Origin: DASYXW01 sp035934405
GTDB taxonomy: Bacteria > Acidobacteriota > Terriglobia > UBA7540
DNA: 64,000 bases
Direction: 5' to 3'
Assembly: GCA_035934405.1 (NCBI GenBank)
Contig: DASYXW010000012.1
Coordinates: 1-64,000, forward strand
The notes under the pieces were generated by a model, which had not been told where the DNA came from, made no database searches, and saw only the letters and a list, made by a program, of their open reading frames with translations. Positions 27,758-36,895 of this stretch are shown here, piece after piece. Each line of letters opens with the position of its first letter. Position 1 is the stretch's first letter. Made by a program: the position numbers and the translations under genes.

Positions 27758-29773
27758 CTACTTGAACTGCCGCTCCGCCTGCCCCAGGACAACCTGGTCA
27801 GTGTCGAGGCCGATGAGGAACACCTGGTCTCGAGAGACCAGATAGAGCTCGAGCGAGCGGGTGGCGCCGCCGGCAGTAACGTTGAACGAGCCGCGGCCGT
27901 CGAGCCCAACCGAATACGCGGCGGTCAAGGGAAGGCTCAGAGTCAGGGCGCCGTTGCCGTTGATGTCTTCGTTGCCGCTGGCGCTCGCGGAGCCGCCGGT
28001 GGTGAACTGGCCGAGCTTGTCGACGGCGACGCCGCCGGAGGTGCCGTCCACGCCGAAGCCGAAAGCGCCGGAGAGAGAGGCGTTGGTAAACGGCGCCTGG
28101 GTTTGCGCCAGGAGGCTGCCGCTGCGGACCACGGAGGAATCCGTTCCGAGCAGAAAAGCCTGGGAGCTCGATACGAGGTAGAAGGAAAAGTCAATGTTGC
28201 CCAACGCGGCGCTCGAGAGCGTCAGGCTGCCGTGACCGGTCGAATCGATGCTGTAAGTGCCGGTGAACGGATAGCCGGAAGTGACGGTGCCGGCATCGTT
28301 CTCGTCGCCGACGCCGTCGGACGCCAGGCCGCCTGCCGAGGCCAGAAAGACACCGGCATCATCAATGCTGTTGCCCGCCGAGTCGTTGCCGCCGGCGGCG
28401 AACACCACGTTTCCGTGCAGCGAGGCGCTGGAAAAGCCGGAACCCTGCTGGGCGCTGGCGGAGCCGCTCCAGGCGGGCGCGGTGTCGAGCGAGACCAGGC
28501 AGATCTTCTGGGCCGAGACCACGTAGAAGGCAAAGTCGAAGGTGTTCGCGGAATCGCTGAAAGTCATGATACCCCGGCCGTTGGAGGCGACGCTGTAGGT
28601 GCCGGAGACGGCATCACCGGTTGCCACTGTGCCGTCGTCGTTCGTGTCGAGCAAGCCGCTTGGAACGTTGCCGGCGCCGTCGAGCGGCAGGAGTCCGATG
28701 GCGGAAAGCGGCAGGCCGGTCGAGTCAATGCCGTCGAGTCCGACGATGAAGTTGCCCTTCAAGGCCGCGTTCGAAAACGCCGAAGCGCCTTGCAAATCCA
28801 TATTGCCGGTGCCGGTGGCAAAGGTATCGAAGCGGATGAGGCGCGCGTGCGCGTTGGAAGTGAGCACCAGGTCAAACGTCTGCGTGCCGAGACCCGAAGC
28901 GAGAGCGAGCGCCAGGCTGCCGCGCCCGTCGGGACCCACGGTGTAAGTGCCGGTGAAGGAGACGCTCGTGAAAACCCCGCCGCCGCCGTTGATGTCCTCA
29001 ATTCCATTCGCGATGTTGCCCTTGCCGTCCGCCTGAAAACTTCCGGCGGCGGTGAGGAGTCCGAGGGAGTTTTGGCCGCTAAAGCTGAAGGCGTACTGGC
29101 CGTTGAGCGTGGCGACGGACGGCGCCACGGTGACGGCGGCGGAGGCGCTCATGGAGGAATCAGCCTGGGAAACCGCGGTCACGGTCACTTTCTGGCCGGA
29201 GGGTGGAATCGCCGGGGCGGTGTAGAGTCCGCCGGTCGAGATGGTTCCCACGGTGGTGTTTCCGCCGGTGGTGGTGTTCACCTGCCAGGTCACTGCGGGC
29301 GTGGGTCCGCTGCCCGTGACCTTGACCGCAAACTGCTGAGTGGCTGCGGCCAGCACGGTGGCCGAGCTCGGCGAGACGCTGAAGTTCGACGGCGCCGCCG
29401 TGATGGTGACGGTGGAGGACGCCGACGCGGAGGTATCCGCCTGCGAGACGGCCGTCACCGTGACGCTCTCGACCAAGCCGCCGGGTTGCACGACGGGGCT
29501 GGAGATTGAGGCGGGCGCGGTGTAGAGACCGCTCGATGAAATCGTGCCGACCGCACTGTTGCCGCCGGTCGTCCCATTCACCTGCCAGGTGACGGCGGTG
29601 TTCGATGTATTGGCGACCGTGGCGGTGAATTGCAGGGTCGCGCTGGTCGAGACGCTCGCCGAAGCAGGGCTGATCGTCAACGTAACGGGTGGTGGTGGCG
29701 GCGTATTCGAGTTGCCGCCGCAACCGGAAAGAAAGGCCGCAAGGCCGAGAATCAGGACCAGACACTTCTTCAT
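27758..29773 (-). CDS. Large lipoprotein with Ig-like domains and four internal repeats
   Basis: A 671-residue lipoprotein. MKKCLVLILGLAAFLSGCGG has a clean lipobox (LSGC), and GGAGAGG precedes the ATG at 29773. A short Pro stretch leads to two bacterial Ig-like units of about 90 residues (VTLTISPASASVSTSATLQF and FSVSPSSATVLAAATQQFAV, each with the phrase SGLYTAPA or GGLYTAPA). Then come four homologous units of about 105 residues, each with the plan GxYxFxxxG, a GxxDxNxxGxV segment, GTYSVxxxGRG, and FYLVSxxQxFLIGxD. I recognise this repeat as common in large acidobacterial lipoproteins but know of no function. It is likely surface-exposed. Confidence 0.82.
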   Translation of the reverse strand: MKKCLVLILGLAAFLSGCGGNSNTPPPPPVTLTISPASASVSTSATLQFTATVANTSNTAVTWQVNGTTGGNSAVGTISSSGLYTAPASISSPVVQPGGLVESVTVTAVSQADTSASASSTVTITAAPSNFSVSPSSATVLAAATQQFAVKVTGSGPTPAVTWQVNTTTGGNTTVGTISTGGLYTAPAIPPSGQKVTVTAVSQADSSMSASAAVTVAPSVATLNGQYAFSFSGQNSLGLLTAAGSFQADGKGNIANGIEDINGGGGVFTSVSFTGTYTVGPDGRGSLALALASGLGTQTFDLVLTSNAHARLIRFDTFATGTGNMDLQGASAFSNAALKGNFIVGLDGIDSTGLPLSAIGLLPLDGAGNVPSGLLDTNDDGTVATGDAVSGTYSVASNGRGIMTFSDSANTFDFAFYVVSAQKICLVSLDTAPAWSGSASAQQGSGFSSASLHGNVVFAAGGNDSAGNSIDDAGVFLASAGGLASDGVGDENDAGTVTSGYPFTGTYSIDSTGHGSLTLSSAALGNIDFSFYLVSSSQAFLLGTDSSVVRSGSLLAQTQAPFTNASLSGAFGFGVDGTSGGVAVDKLGQFTTGGSASASGNEDINGNGALTLSLPLTAAYSVGLDGRGSFNVTAGGATRSLELYLVSRDQVFLIGLDTDQVVLGQAERQFK

Positions 29774-29909
29774 GGCAAACCTCTCCCCGGCGTGGCCCCC
29801 TTTTCCGAACCGGATAAACGCTTCGATGCAAAAGGCCGGCATTGCGTCGCCAGCGCCTTCGCAGGCCGTTAGCGGGAACACCCCGGAGTCCAAATAGTTG
29901 TGGCGCGCC

Positions 29910-29939
29910 TTGACCGGGCCTGCGGCGGCGCTGTAGCAT
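29910..29939 (+). promoter_or_regulatory. Possible promoter of the TPR lipoprotein gene
   Basis: TTGACC (29910-29915), 18 bases, TAGCAT (29934-29939), with an overlapping CATAAT. The initiation point would fall within a few bases of the ATG at 29950, so the message may be nearly leaderless. Confidence 0.4.
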
Positions 29940-29949
29940 AATCAGGAAC

Positions 29950-32232
29950 ATGGCGAGCACTCACTGGCACAGGCTGGGATGGGCGCTGGGCGGGGTGGTG
30001 ATTCTTGTCGCCTGCACGCGCGACCCCAACGTCCTCAAGCACCGATATATCGAGAACGGCGACCGCTACTTTGCGCAGGAGAAGTACCGCGAAGCCGCGA
30101 TTGAATACCAGAACGCCATCCGGCTTGACTCCAAGTACGAAGAGGCGCACTACGCGCTCGCGCAGTGCGACCTGAAGCTCGGCATCTGGGCGGGCGCCTA
30201 CCAGGAGCTGACGCGCGCTACAGAGGAAAGGCCGGACGACGCCAAGGCGCAGCTCGCCCTGGGCAACCTGCTGCTGGCGAGCCGGGAGTTCAAGCACGCG
30301 CAGGACATCGCGCAGCTTGTTTTGCAGAAGGATCCCAAGAACGTGGACGCCCGGGTGCTCTTGGCGAACGCGTACGCCGGTCTCAACAACGTGGAGGGAT
30401 CGCTCGAAGAGATGCAGGGGGCGATTCAGCTTGCCCCGGACCGCGCCGGCTCTTATCTCAACATGGCGATGCTCGAGCTCAACGCCAAGCAGGCGCCGCA
30501 GGCCGAGGAGAACTTCAAGAAGGCGGTGGAGGCGGACCCGAAGTCGGTGACGGCGGTGCTGGCGCTCGGCAACTTCTACCGGCAGCAGCACCGCTTCCCT
30601 GAAGCCGAGCAGCAGTTCCAGAAGGCCATCAGCATCGAACCTAAAAACCCGGCGCCGCGCGGGGCGCTGGCGATGCTCTATCTGGCGGAGCAGGACAAGT
30701 CCAAGGCCGAAGCGACGCTGGCGGATGCCAAGAAGGCCGCGCCGCAGGATCCCAAGGCCTACCGCCTGCTGGGTGACTTCTATTTCGGCATCGGCGAGCT
30801 CGATAAGGCGGCGACGGAATACGCTTCGATCGTCCACGACCACCCGGACGATCACCCGGCGCGCATGAATTACATCCAGCTTCTGATTGTGACCAACCAC
30901 GCCGACGATGCCGCCAAGCTGAACGACGCGGTGCTGAAAGACAACCCCAAAGACCTCCAAGCCCTGATTTTTCGCGGCGAGATTCTGGAACGTGAGGCGA
31001 AGTTCGCGGACGCGGTGACGGCGCTGCAGTCCGCGCTCAAGACCGAGCCCGACAATCCCACCGCGCACTACTTCCTGGGCGTCGCCTTTAACGGCACCGG
31101 CGACGTGGACCGGGCAGAGGCGGAATGGCACGAGGCGGCCCGGTTGCGTCCCAGCATGATCGAGCCGGAGCGGGCGCTTGCCAACACGGCTCTCCGCAAG
31201 AACGACTTGAACCTGCTGAGCGCCAGCGCCGAGGCGCTGCTCAAGTCCGAGCCGGGCTCCCCCGAAGGGTACATTTTCCGCGCTGTGGCGGAGATGGCGC
31301 AGAAAAATGAGGCGGGCGCCGAGGCCGATCTTCAGCAGGCCATTAAGGTGGCGCCGCAGAATCCCTCCGCCTACACGCGGATGGGCGAGCTGCGGCTGAG
31401 CCAGAAGAAATACCCCGAGGCGGAGAAGTTTTTTGAGCAGGCCCTCGATCGCGCCCCCGAGGCCGCCGCGGCCATGCGGGGCCTGGTGGCGGCCGCCTTC
31501 GACGAGAAACAGCCCGCCAAGGCTATCGCGCGCCTCAGAGCGCAAATCGCCAAGGCTCCCCAGAACTCAGACTTCCAACTTCTGCTCGGACAAGCCCTGG
31601 AGCAGACGAAGGACCTTGCCGGGGCGGAGGCGGCGTTTGAGAAGGCCATTGAGCTGAACAAGAACGGCGCAGAGGCTTACCTGCTCCTGGCGACGGCACA
31701 GGCGCAAAGCGGATCGCTCGACAAGGCGATCGCCACCCTCCAGCGTGTGATTCAGCAGGTGCCGCGCGACCCGCGAGCCTACGTCGAGCTCGGCACCACG
31801 CAGGAAGCCCAAGGCAACTGGCAGGCGGCCCAGCAATCCTATCAGAAGGCGCTCCAGGCACAGCCCAACTACGGTCCGGCGTCGAACGACCTCGCCTACC
31901 TGATGCTCGAACACAACCTGAACGTGGACCAGGCGCTGACGCTGGCGTTGACGGCGCGCCGCCTGATGCCCACCCTGCCCAACTCCGCCGATACGCTCGG
32001 CTGGGCCTACTACAAGAAGGGCACCTACCAACTGGCGCTGCCGCTGCTCGAAGACGCCGCCAAGGCCCTGCCCGAAGACGCCGCCGTTCATTACCACCTG
32101 GGCATGGCCTACGACAAGACCGGAGACGCCCGGCGCGCCAAGTCGGAGTTTGAAATCGCCTTGAAGGCTGATCCCAATGCCTCGCGCAACGACGACATCC
32201 GGCAATTGCTGGCCGAACTGAACGTCCGGTAA
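29950..32232 (+). CDS. TPR-repeat lipoprotein (PEP-CTERM/PrsT-like)
   Basis: A 760-residue protein with lipobox-like LVAC at Cys22, then essentially continuous TPRs to the end. Well-formed units include RYFAQEKYREAAIEYQNAIR, AQLALGNLLLASREFKHAQD, ADAVTALQSALKTEPDNPTA, AEAAFEKAIELNKNGAEAYL and AYDKTGDARRAKSEFEIALK. By eye there are around 18 to 20. The architecture resembles PrsT-type TPR lipoproteins found with exopolysaccharide/PEP-CTERM systems, where they act as assembly scaffolds. No such cluster is beside it, so the role is unproven. It is divergent from the large lipoprotein gene. Confidence 0.85.
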   Translation: MASTHWHRLGWALGGVVILVACTRDPNVLKHRYIENGDRYFAQEKYREAAIEYQNAIRLDSKYEEAHYALAQCDLKLGIWAGAYQELTRATEERPDDAKAQLALGNLLLASREFKHAQDIAQLVLQKDPKNVDARVLLANAYAGLNNVEGSLEEMQGAIQLAPDRAGSYLNMAMLELNAKQAPQAEENFKKAVEADPKSVTAVLALGNFYRQQHRFPEAEQQFQKAISIEPKNPAPRGALAMLYLAEQDKSKAEATLADAKKAAPQDPKAYRLLGDFYFGIGELDKAATEYASIVHDHPDDHPARMNYIQLLIVTNHADDAAKLNDAVLKDNPKDLQALIFRGEILEREAKFADAVTALQSALKTEPDNPTAHYFLGVAFNGTGDVDRAEAEWHEAARLRPSMIEPERALANTALRKNDLNLLSASAEALLKSEPGSPEGYIFRAVAEMAQKNEAGAEADLQQAIKVAPQNPSAYTRMGELRLSQKKYPEAEKFFEQALDRAPEAAAAMRGLVAAAFDEKQPAKAIARLRAQIAKAPQNSDFQLLLGQALEQTKDLAGAEAAFEKAIELNKNGAEAYLLLATAQAQSGSLDKAIATLQRVIQQVPRDPRAYVELGTTQEAQGNWQAAQQSYQKALQAQPNYGPASNDLAYLMLEHNLNVDQALTLALTARRLMPTLPNSADTLGWAYYKKGTYQLALPLLEDAAKALPEDAAVHYHLGMAYDKTGDARRAKSEFEIALKADPNASRNDDIRQLLAELNVR

Positions 32233-32286
32233 GGGGCGACGCCGGTCCACGTTCAACAAGCTATTCCAGAAACCAGGAGGTCTGCC

Positions 32287-32595
32287 ATGTACGACATGAA
32301 GAATCTTGCCAAGCTCAAGAGCCTTGAGGCGAACGCGCCGGAAGCGATCAAGGCCTTTTGGGCCTTTGACAAGGCGGCGATGGCGGCCGGAGCGATTCCG
32401 GTCAAGTACAAGGAACTCATGGCGCTCGCTGTTGCTCTTACGACGCAATGCCCGTATTGCATCGGACTCCACGCCCAGAAGGCCGGCGAGGCGGGCGCCT
32501 CGGACGCTGAGATCTCCGAGACGGTCGCCGTCGCCGCAGCGCTCCGCGCCGGCGCAGCGATCACGCACGGCACGCACGCCTTGAAAGACGCATGA
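32287..32595 (+). CDS. AhpD-like carboxymuconolactone decarboxylase-family protein
   Basis: A 102-residue all-helical protein of the CMD/AhpD family. The redox motif CPYCIGLH places Cys55 and Cys58 with His62 downstream, the signature of thiol-disulfide/peroxidase members rather than lactone decarboxylases. An AGGAGGT site lies just before the ATG at 32287. It likely protects against peroxides. It sits 54 bases after the TPR gene and 54 before the M13 protease in the same direction, but a functional link is not obvious. Confidence 0.9.
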   Translation: MYDMKNLAKLKSLEANAPEAIKAFWAFDKAAMAAGAIPVKYKELMALAVALTTQCPYCIGLHAQKAGEAGASDAEISETVAVAAALRAGAAITHGTHALKDA

Positions 32596-32649
32596 ACCGC
32601 GTCCGCGGGCGCTCAACAGTGATACAATCCCCTTCTTTGCGAGGTGACC

Positions 32650-34758
32650 ATGCGATCCCAACGTTTCTGGTTTGTTTCAATGCTCCTTGCCGTCATCCTG
32701 CCGGCTTTCATGATGGTCGCGGGCAGTTCGCGCCGTGGCTTGGCGCAGGGCGAAAACAAGTTTGCGTCAGCGGCTTCGGGAGCGCCGGCCGGCGCGCCCG
32801 CGCCCGACGTGGACCCCAAGGCCATGGACAAGACCTGCAAGCCGTGCCAGGACTTGTTCAAGTACGCCGACGGCAACTGGCTGAAGAACAACCCCATCCC
32901 GCCGGATTATCCCACGTGGGGCCGGTTCTCGGAGCTTGCCGAGAGAAACCGCAAGCACTTGCGCGAGATTCTGGAAGCGGCGGCCAAGAACACGGCGGCG
33001 GCGCCGGGATCGAACGAGCAGAAGATCGGCGACTTCTACTCCAGTTGCATGGACGAGCAGAAGGTTGAGGCCGAGGGCGCGAAACCGCTGGCGCCGGAGT
33101 TCGCGCGCATCGAGAAGATCACCACGGTGCCGGAACTCGAAGCCGAGGTGGCACGCCTGCACGGTTACGGCGTGGGGGCACTCTTCAACTTCGGCTCGAC
33201 GCAGGACGAGAAAAACAGCACGGAGGTGATCGGCGGCGCCGGCCAGGGTGGGCTGGGGTTGCTCGACCGCGACTACTACACCAAGACCGACGACAAGTCG
33301 AAACAGATTCGCGGCGAGTACCTGGCGCACGTCAGCAAGATGTTCGAGCTCTTGGGCGACGGTGACGCGACGGCGCAAGCCGAAGCCAAGACGGTGATGG
33401 ACATCGAAACCAAACTTGCCGAAGCATCCATGACCCGAGTCGAGCGCCGCGACCCCGATAAGACGTACCACAAGATGGACCGGGCGCAATTGAAAACGCT
33501 CACACCCAACTTTTCCTGGGGGTCGTATTTCCGTGACATCGGCTACCCGGAAATCAGCACGGTGGACGTGGGCCAGCCCGACTTCTTCAAGGAGGTTAAC
33601 GGCGCACTCACGAGCGTCCCCCTCGCCGACTGGAAGACTTATCTTCGCTGGCACCTCGTCCACTCGGCCGCGCCGGCGCTTTCTTCCAAGTTCGTGGATG
33701 AGAATTTCAACTTTTATGGCAAGACGCTGCAAGGCACCAAGCAAAACCTGCCGCGCTGGAAGCGGTGCGTGGCCTCCACGGACCGGGAGCTGGGTTTCGC
33801 GCTGGGCCAGGTCTATGTGCAGAAGTATTTTCCGCCCCAGGCCAAAGCGCGCGCCCAGCAGATGGTGCAGAACCTCATCGCCGCGCTCGGCGACGACATC
33901 AAGACCCTGCCGTGGATGAGCGAGGCAACGCGGAAGCAGGCGCTCGCCAAGCTGGCAGCGTTCACGCCCAAGATCGGCTACCCTGACAAGTGGCGCGATT
34001 ATTCCGCCTACCGCGTCACGCGCGGGCCGTATGTTGAGAACGTTCTCGCCGGCGACCTCTTCGAGTTTCACCGCGACCTGAACAAGATCGGCAAGCCGGT
34101 GGACCGGACGGAATGGGGCATGACGCCCCCCACCGTCAACGCCTATTACAACCCGCTGAAGAACGAAATCGTGTTCCCGGCCGGCATTCTGCAACCGCCG
34201 TTCTTCGACGCCAAAGCCGACGACGCCGTGAACTACGGCGGCATGGGCGCCGTGATCGGTCACGAAATGACCCACGGCTTCGACGATCAGGGCCGCAAGT
34301 TCGACGCCCACGGCAATCTGAAAAACTGGTGGACGCCGGAAGACTTGAAGAACTACACGGCGCGCGCCGCCTGCGTGGAGAAGCAGTTTGACGGCTACGA
34401 GGTCCAGCCCGGCATACACGAGAACGGCAAGCTGGTGCTGGGCGAGAGCATTGCGGACCTGGGCGGCCTCACCATCGCTTACAAGGCCTTTGAGAAAAGT
34501 CTCGCGGGCAAGCCCCGCCCGCCGCTCATTGACAGCCTCACGCCCGAGCAGCGCTTCTTCGTCTCCTACGCCCAGATCTGGGCGGCGAACGACCGCCCGG
34601 AGTTCGAGCGCCTGATGGTGAACCTCAACCCTCACCCCCTCGACCGCTTCCGCGCCATCGCCGCGCCTTCCAACATGCCGGCGTTCGAGAAGGCGTTCGA
34701 TTGCCACGCGGGCGATCCCATGGTGCGGGCCGAGAACGAGCGCTGCCAGATCTGGTAG
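32650..34758 (+). CDS. M13 (neprilysin-like) family metalloendopeptidase
   Basis: A 702-residue secreted zinc endopeptidase. The signal segment FVSMLLAVILPAFMMVAGSS is near the N-terminus. Domain one starts with CKPCQDLFKYADGNWLKNNP, typical of M13_N. The catalytic domain has the NAYYNPLKNEIVFPAGILQP block, the zinc motif HEMTH in GAVIGHEMTHGFDDQG, the third ligand in GESIADLGGL, and a C-terminal end CQIW close to the family's conserved CxxW. It degrades peptides in the periplasm or outside the cell. ATG 32650 follows GAGGTG; a GTG at 32644 is also in frame. Confidence 0.94.
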   Translation: MRSQRFWFVSMLLAVILPAFMMVAGSSRRGLAQGENKFASAASGAPAGAPAPDVDPKAMDKTCKPCQDLFKYADGNWLKNNPIPPDYPTWGRFSELAERNRKHLREILEAAAKNTAAAPGSNEQKIGDFYSSCMDEQKVEAEGAKPLAPEFARIEKITTVPELEAEVARLHGYGVGALFNFGSTQDEKNSTEVIGGAGQGGLGLLDRDYYTKTDDKSKQIRGEYLAHVSKMFELLGDGDATAQAEAKTVMDIETKLAEASMTRVERRDPDKTYHKMDRAQLKTLTPNFSWGSYFRDIGYPEISTVDVGQPDFFKEVNGALTSVPLADWKTYLRWHLVHSAAPALSSKFVDENFNFYGKTLQGTKQNLPRWKRCVASTDRELGFALGQVYVQKYFPPQAKARAQQMVQNLIAALGDDIKTLPWMSEATRKQALAKLAAFTPKIGYPDKWRDYSAYRVTRGPYVENVLAGDLFEFHRDLNKIGKPVDRTEWGMTPPTVNAYYNPLKNEIVFPAGILQPPFFDAKADDAVNYGGMGAVIGHEMTHGFDDQGRKFDAHGNLKNWWTPEDLKNYTARAACVEKQFDGYEVQPGIHENGKLVLGESIADLGGLTIAYKAFEKSLAGKPRPPLIDSLTPEQRFFVSYAQIWAANDRPEFERLMVNLNPHPLDRFRAIAAPSNMPAFEKAFDCHAGDPMVRAENERCQIW

Positions 34759-34799
34759 GTACCCCGGCGCTTTCCAGAGGCTGCCTTCGTGATTGCGGA

Positions 34800-36404
34800 T
34801 TACGGCGATCTGGCGTAAATCCGTACCCATTGCCCGCGCCGCTCGAAGTGGGCGATCAGATTAAGGCGGAAGCGGTCAACCAAGAGGGAGTCAGGAAGTT
34901 GGGGCGCGTAGGCAAAGTAGCGCTCCTGCAGGCACAGCAGGCGCGGAAATCGACGGAGCCAGTTGTTGGGCGGGTTCCACTCTCGCGAGTAAAGGTAAAG
35001 CAGGTCAAACGAGTCGTGCGAGTCCGGCTGGAGGCGGGCGAAGTCGTCGGAGGTGAAGCCGTTCATGGGCTCGACTTGCAATGGTTTCGCGACGTAGCCG
35101 AGATCAGGCACGGTAAGTTCGTCCGAGGCGGGCCACGCGGTTGCGATTCTCAACCGGCTCCCGTCATTTTCCAGGAACTGCGCGGCCTGCCGGTGAAGCT
35201 GAACAAAGTCGGCGTAAGCGAGGTTGTCTTCAAAGGGAAACGGATAAGGCGGATTGATGAACCAGGCGGAGACGAAACAGGCCGCCGCGGCCAGCAAGAT
35301 CAGGCGCGCTTTCGGGCGCGGCAAAAGCCAGACGAGCGCCACGGCCAACAGGTAGAACAGCGGAAAAATCGGCAGAAGGTAACGCGGCAGGATCGCGCCG
35401 CCCACCACGCTCAGCATCAGGACGTAGGCCGCCATCAGTCCTATGGTGACGAAGGCGAAGTCGCCGAACAGCGTAGCCTTTTCCCCATTTCCCCTATTCC
35501 TCATTTTTCGCTTTTGGGGTTGCCACGCTCCCCAAACGGCGCCCGCCACCAGCAGCCCATGGAATCCGGAGATAAAGACTTCGTACAGCCGACGCGCCAG
35601 GCTGAGAATCATCCGCACGGGACTCAAGGTGGAATAGAGGTTGTACCGGAGATACTCGGCGTTGCCCGTCCAGTAGCCGGTCGAGTGATGGTAGTACAGC
35701 GCCCAGGCCGCGAGCGCGAGGGCGGGACATGCCAGCGCCAGCCATTCGCCAAGCCTGTAGGGCTTGAAGGGCCTGTCGGGCCGGTCGTCAGACGGGGTGC
35801 CCGGCAGGCGCGCGCGCGTCCGGCGCCAAACGAGAAGCGCAGCGACGGGCAGCAGGACCACGGCGGTTTCCTTCGACAGGATGGCGAGCGTGGCCGCGAC
35901 CGCGAACATCGCGAGGCTCCCGCGCAACAGGGCGAGCGCGGCGAGCGTGGTAAAGAGCGCCACGGCAAGATCGAGATGCGCGAGTGTGCTTTGCGCGAAG
36001 AAAAGGGGCGAGAGGGCGAGCAGCAAGCAGCTCCAAAGCGCGACCTCGCGGCCTGGCGCGCCGGGGAAGACGCGTCGCGCCAGCGCGTACAGGCTGACCA
36101 GCGTCGCCGCCGCCACCAGACTCATCGCGACGCGCGTCACCCGCGGCGAGAATCCGAAGGCGCGCCAGGCGAGTGCCAGATACACCGGGACCAGCGGCGT
36201 GTGCCCGGTGGGCAGCGTGCTCTGGGGGATTAGCAGTCCGTGGCGATAGAAGTCGAGCGCGGCCGGAATGTAATATCCGGCTTCGTCCCAGAAGTAAGGC
36301 AGGCGGAGGAAAGGAGCGTGCCCCAGAAGCACGGCGGCAAACACTCCGGCGAGCCCCGCCATGCCTGCGAGCAAGAAAAAAAGCTGGTCTCGATGAAACC
36401 TCAT
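34800..36404 (-). CDS. ArnT/PMT-like membrane glycosyltransferase
   Basis: A 534-residue polytopic membrane protein with about ten to twelve hydrophobic helices. The first loop has LPYFWDEAGYYIPAALDFYR, where Asp/Glu is the catalytic acid pair of GT-C glycosyltransferases (PMT/ArnT/GT39-like). It would move a sugar from a polyprenyl phosphate donor to a periplasmic acceptor. The C-terminal soluble domain is small. The ATG at 36404 overlaps the upstream DinB-like stop codon (ATGA), indicating translational coupling; reading further upstream would only translate that gene's sequence in another frame. Confidence 0.85.
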   Translation of the reverse strand: MRFHRDQLFFLLAGMAGLAGVFAAVLLGHAPFLRLPYFWDEAGYYIPAALDFYRHGLLIPQSTLPTGHTPLVPVYLALAWRAFGFSPRVTRVAMSLVAAATLVSLYALARRVFPGAPGREVALWSCLLLALSPLFFAQSTLAHLDLAVALFTTLAALALLRGSLAMFAVAATLAILSKETAVVLLPVAALLVWRRTRARLPGTPSDDRPDRPFKPYRLGEWLALACPALALAAWALYYHHSTGYWTGNAEYLRYNLYSTLSPVRMILSLARRLYEVFISGFHGLLVAGAVWGAWQPQKRKMRNRGNGEKATLFGDFAFVTIGLMAAYVLMLSVVGGAILPRYLLPIFPLFYLLAVALVWLLPRPKARLILLAAAACFVSAWFINPPYPFPFEDNLAYADFVQLHRQAAQFLENDGSRLRIATAWPASDELTVPDLGYVAKPLQVEPMNGFTSDDFARLQPDSHDSFDLLYLYSREWNPPNNWLRRFPRLLCLQERYFAYAPQLPDSLLVDRFRLNLIAHFERRGQWVRIYARSP

Positions 36405-36868
36405 GCGCGAGTCCGGAGCCGCCGGAGGAGGCGAATCTGACCGGCGTGGTAGACGTCGTGGAAGGCGACGCCGTAGAGAATGGACCACGGGATCTGCCGG
36501 GCCTGCGCCGGCCCCAGCGCTGCCACCGCCTCGCGCAGTTTGAGGTGTTCGCCCTCAAGCAGCTTGCGGTCTTCCTGCCAGGCTTTTTCCGTCGAGGCAA
36601 GAGGGCGCTTAAACCAGTTGCTTCCTTTGAGAGCGAACGAGCCTCGTGGTTCGCCGGTCAGCTTGCGGCGCACCACGTACTTCCAATAAGCGGCGTGCAC
36701 CGCGATCTCCCAGATGTTGTGGCGGCCGGGCGCGGGTCGCCAGGCCGCATCGCGGGCCGCGACGCCCCGCAAGGACTGCTTCAGATTGGGGCCGTGCCAG
36801 GCTTTGCGGACGTAGCCCGAATCGATGACTTGCAGCAGAAGTTTGGAATCAAGTGAGTTTGCCGGCAT
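36401..36868 (-). CDS. DinB-like family protein
   Basis: A 155-residue DinB-superfamily four-helix bundle, distinct from the one at 4.6 kb. Likely metal ligands are in NIWEIAVHAAYWKYVVRRKL and HDVYHAGQIRLLRRL. Members are metal-binding proteins, some being thiol-dependent transferases. Its stop codon overlaps the start of the glycosyltransferase gene by 4 bases, so the two are an operon, and the DUF885 gene lies just upstream on the same strand (28 bases). Confidence 0.87.
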   Translation of the reverse strand: MPANSLDSKLLLQVIDSGYVRKAWHGPNLKQSLRGVAARDAAWRPAPGRHNIWEIAVHAAYWKYVVRRKLTGEPRGSFALKGSNWFKRPLASTEKAWQEDRKLLEGEHLKLREAVAALGPAQARQIPWSILYGVAFHDVYHAGQIRLLRRLRTRA

Positions 36869-36895
36869 GTCTCTGGACGCTCCGCAGGTGTGATT

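Noticed and set aside
27491..29509. A 672-codon open frame antisense to the large lipoprotein
   Set aside because: The minus-strand lipoprotein has a lipobox, a ribosome site and four clear repeats. The plus frame is low-complexity Ala/Gly/Arg without domains.
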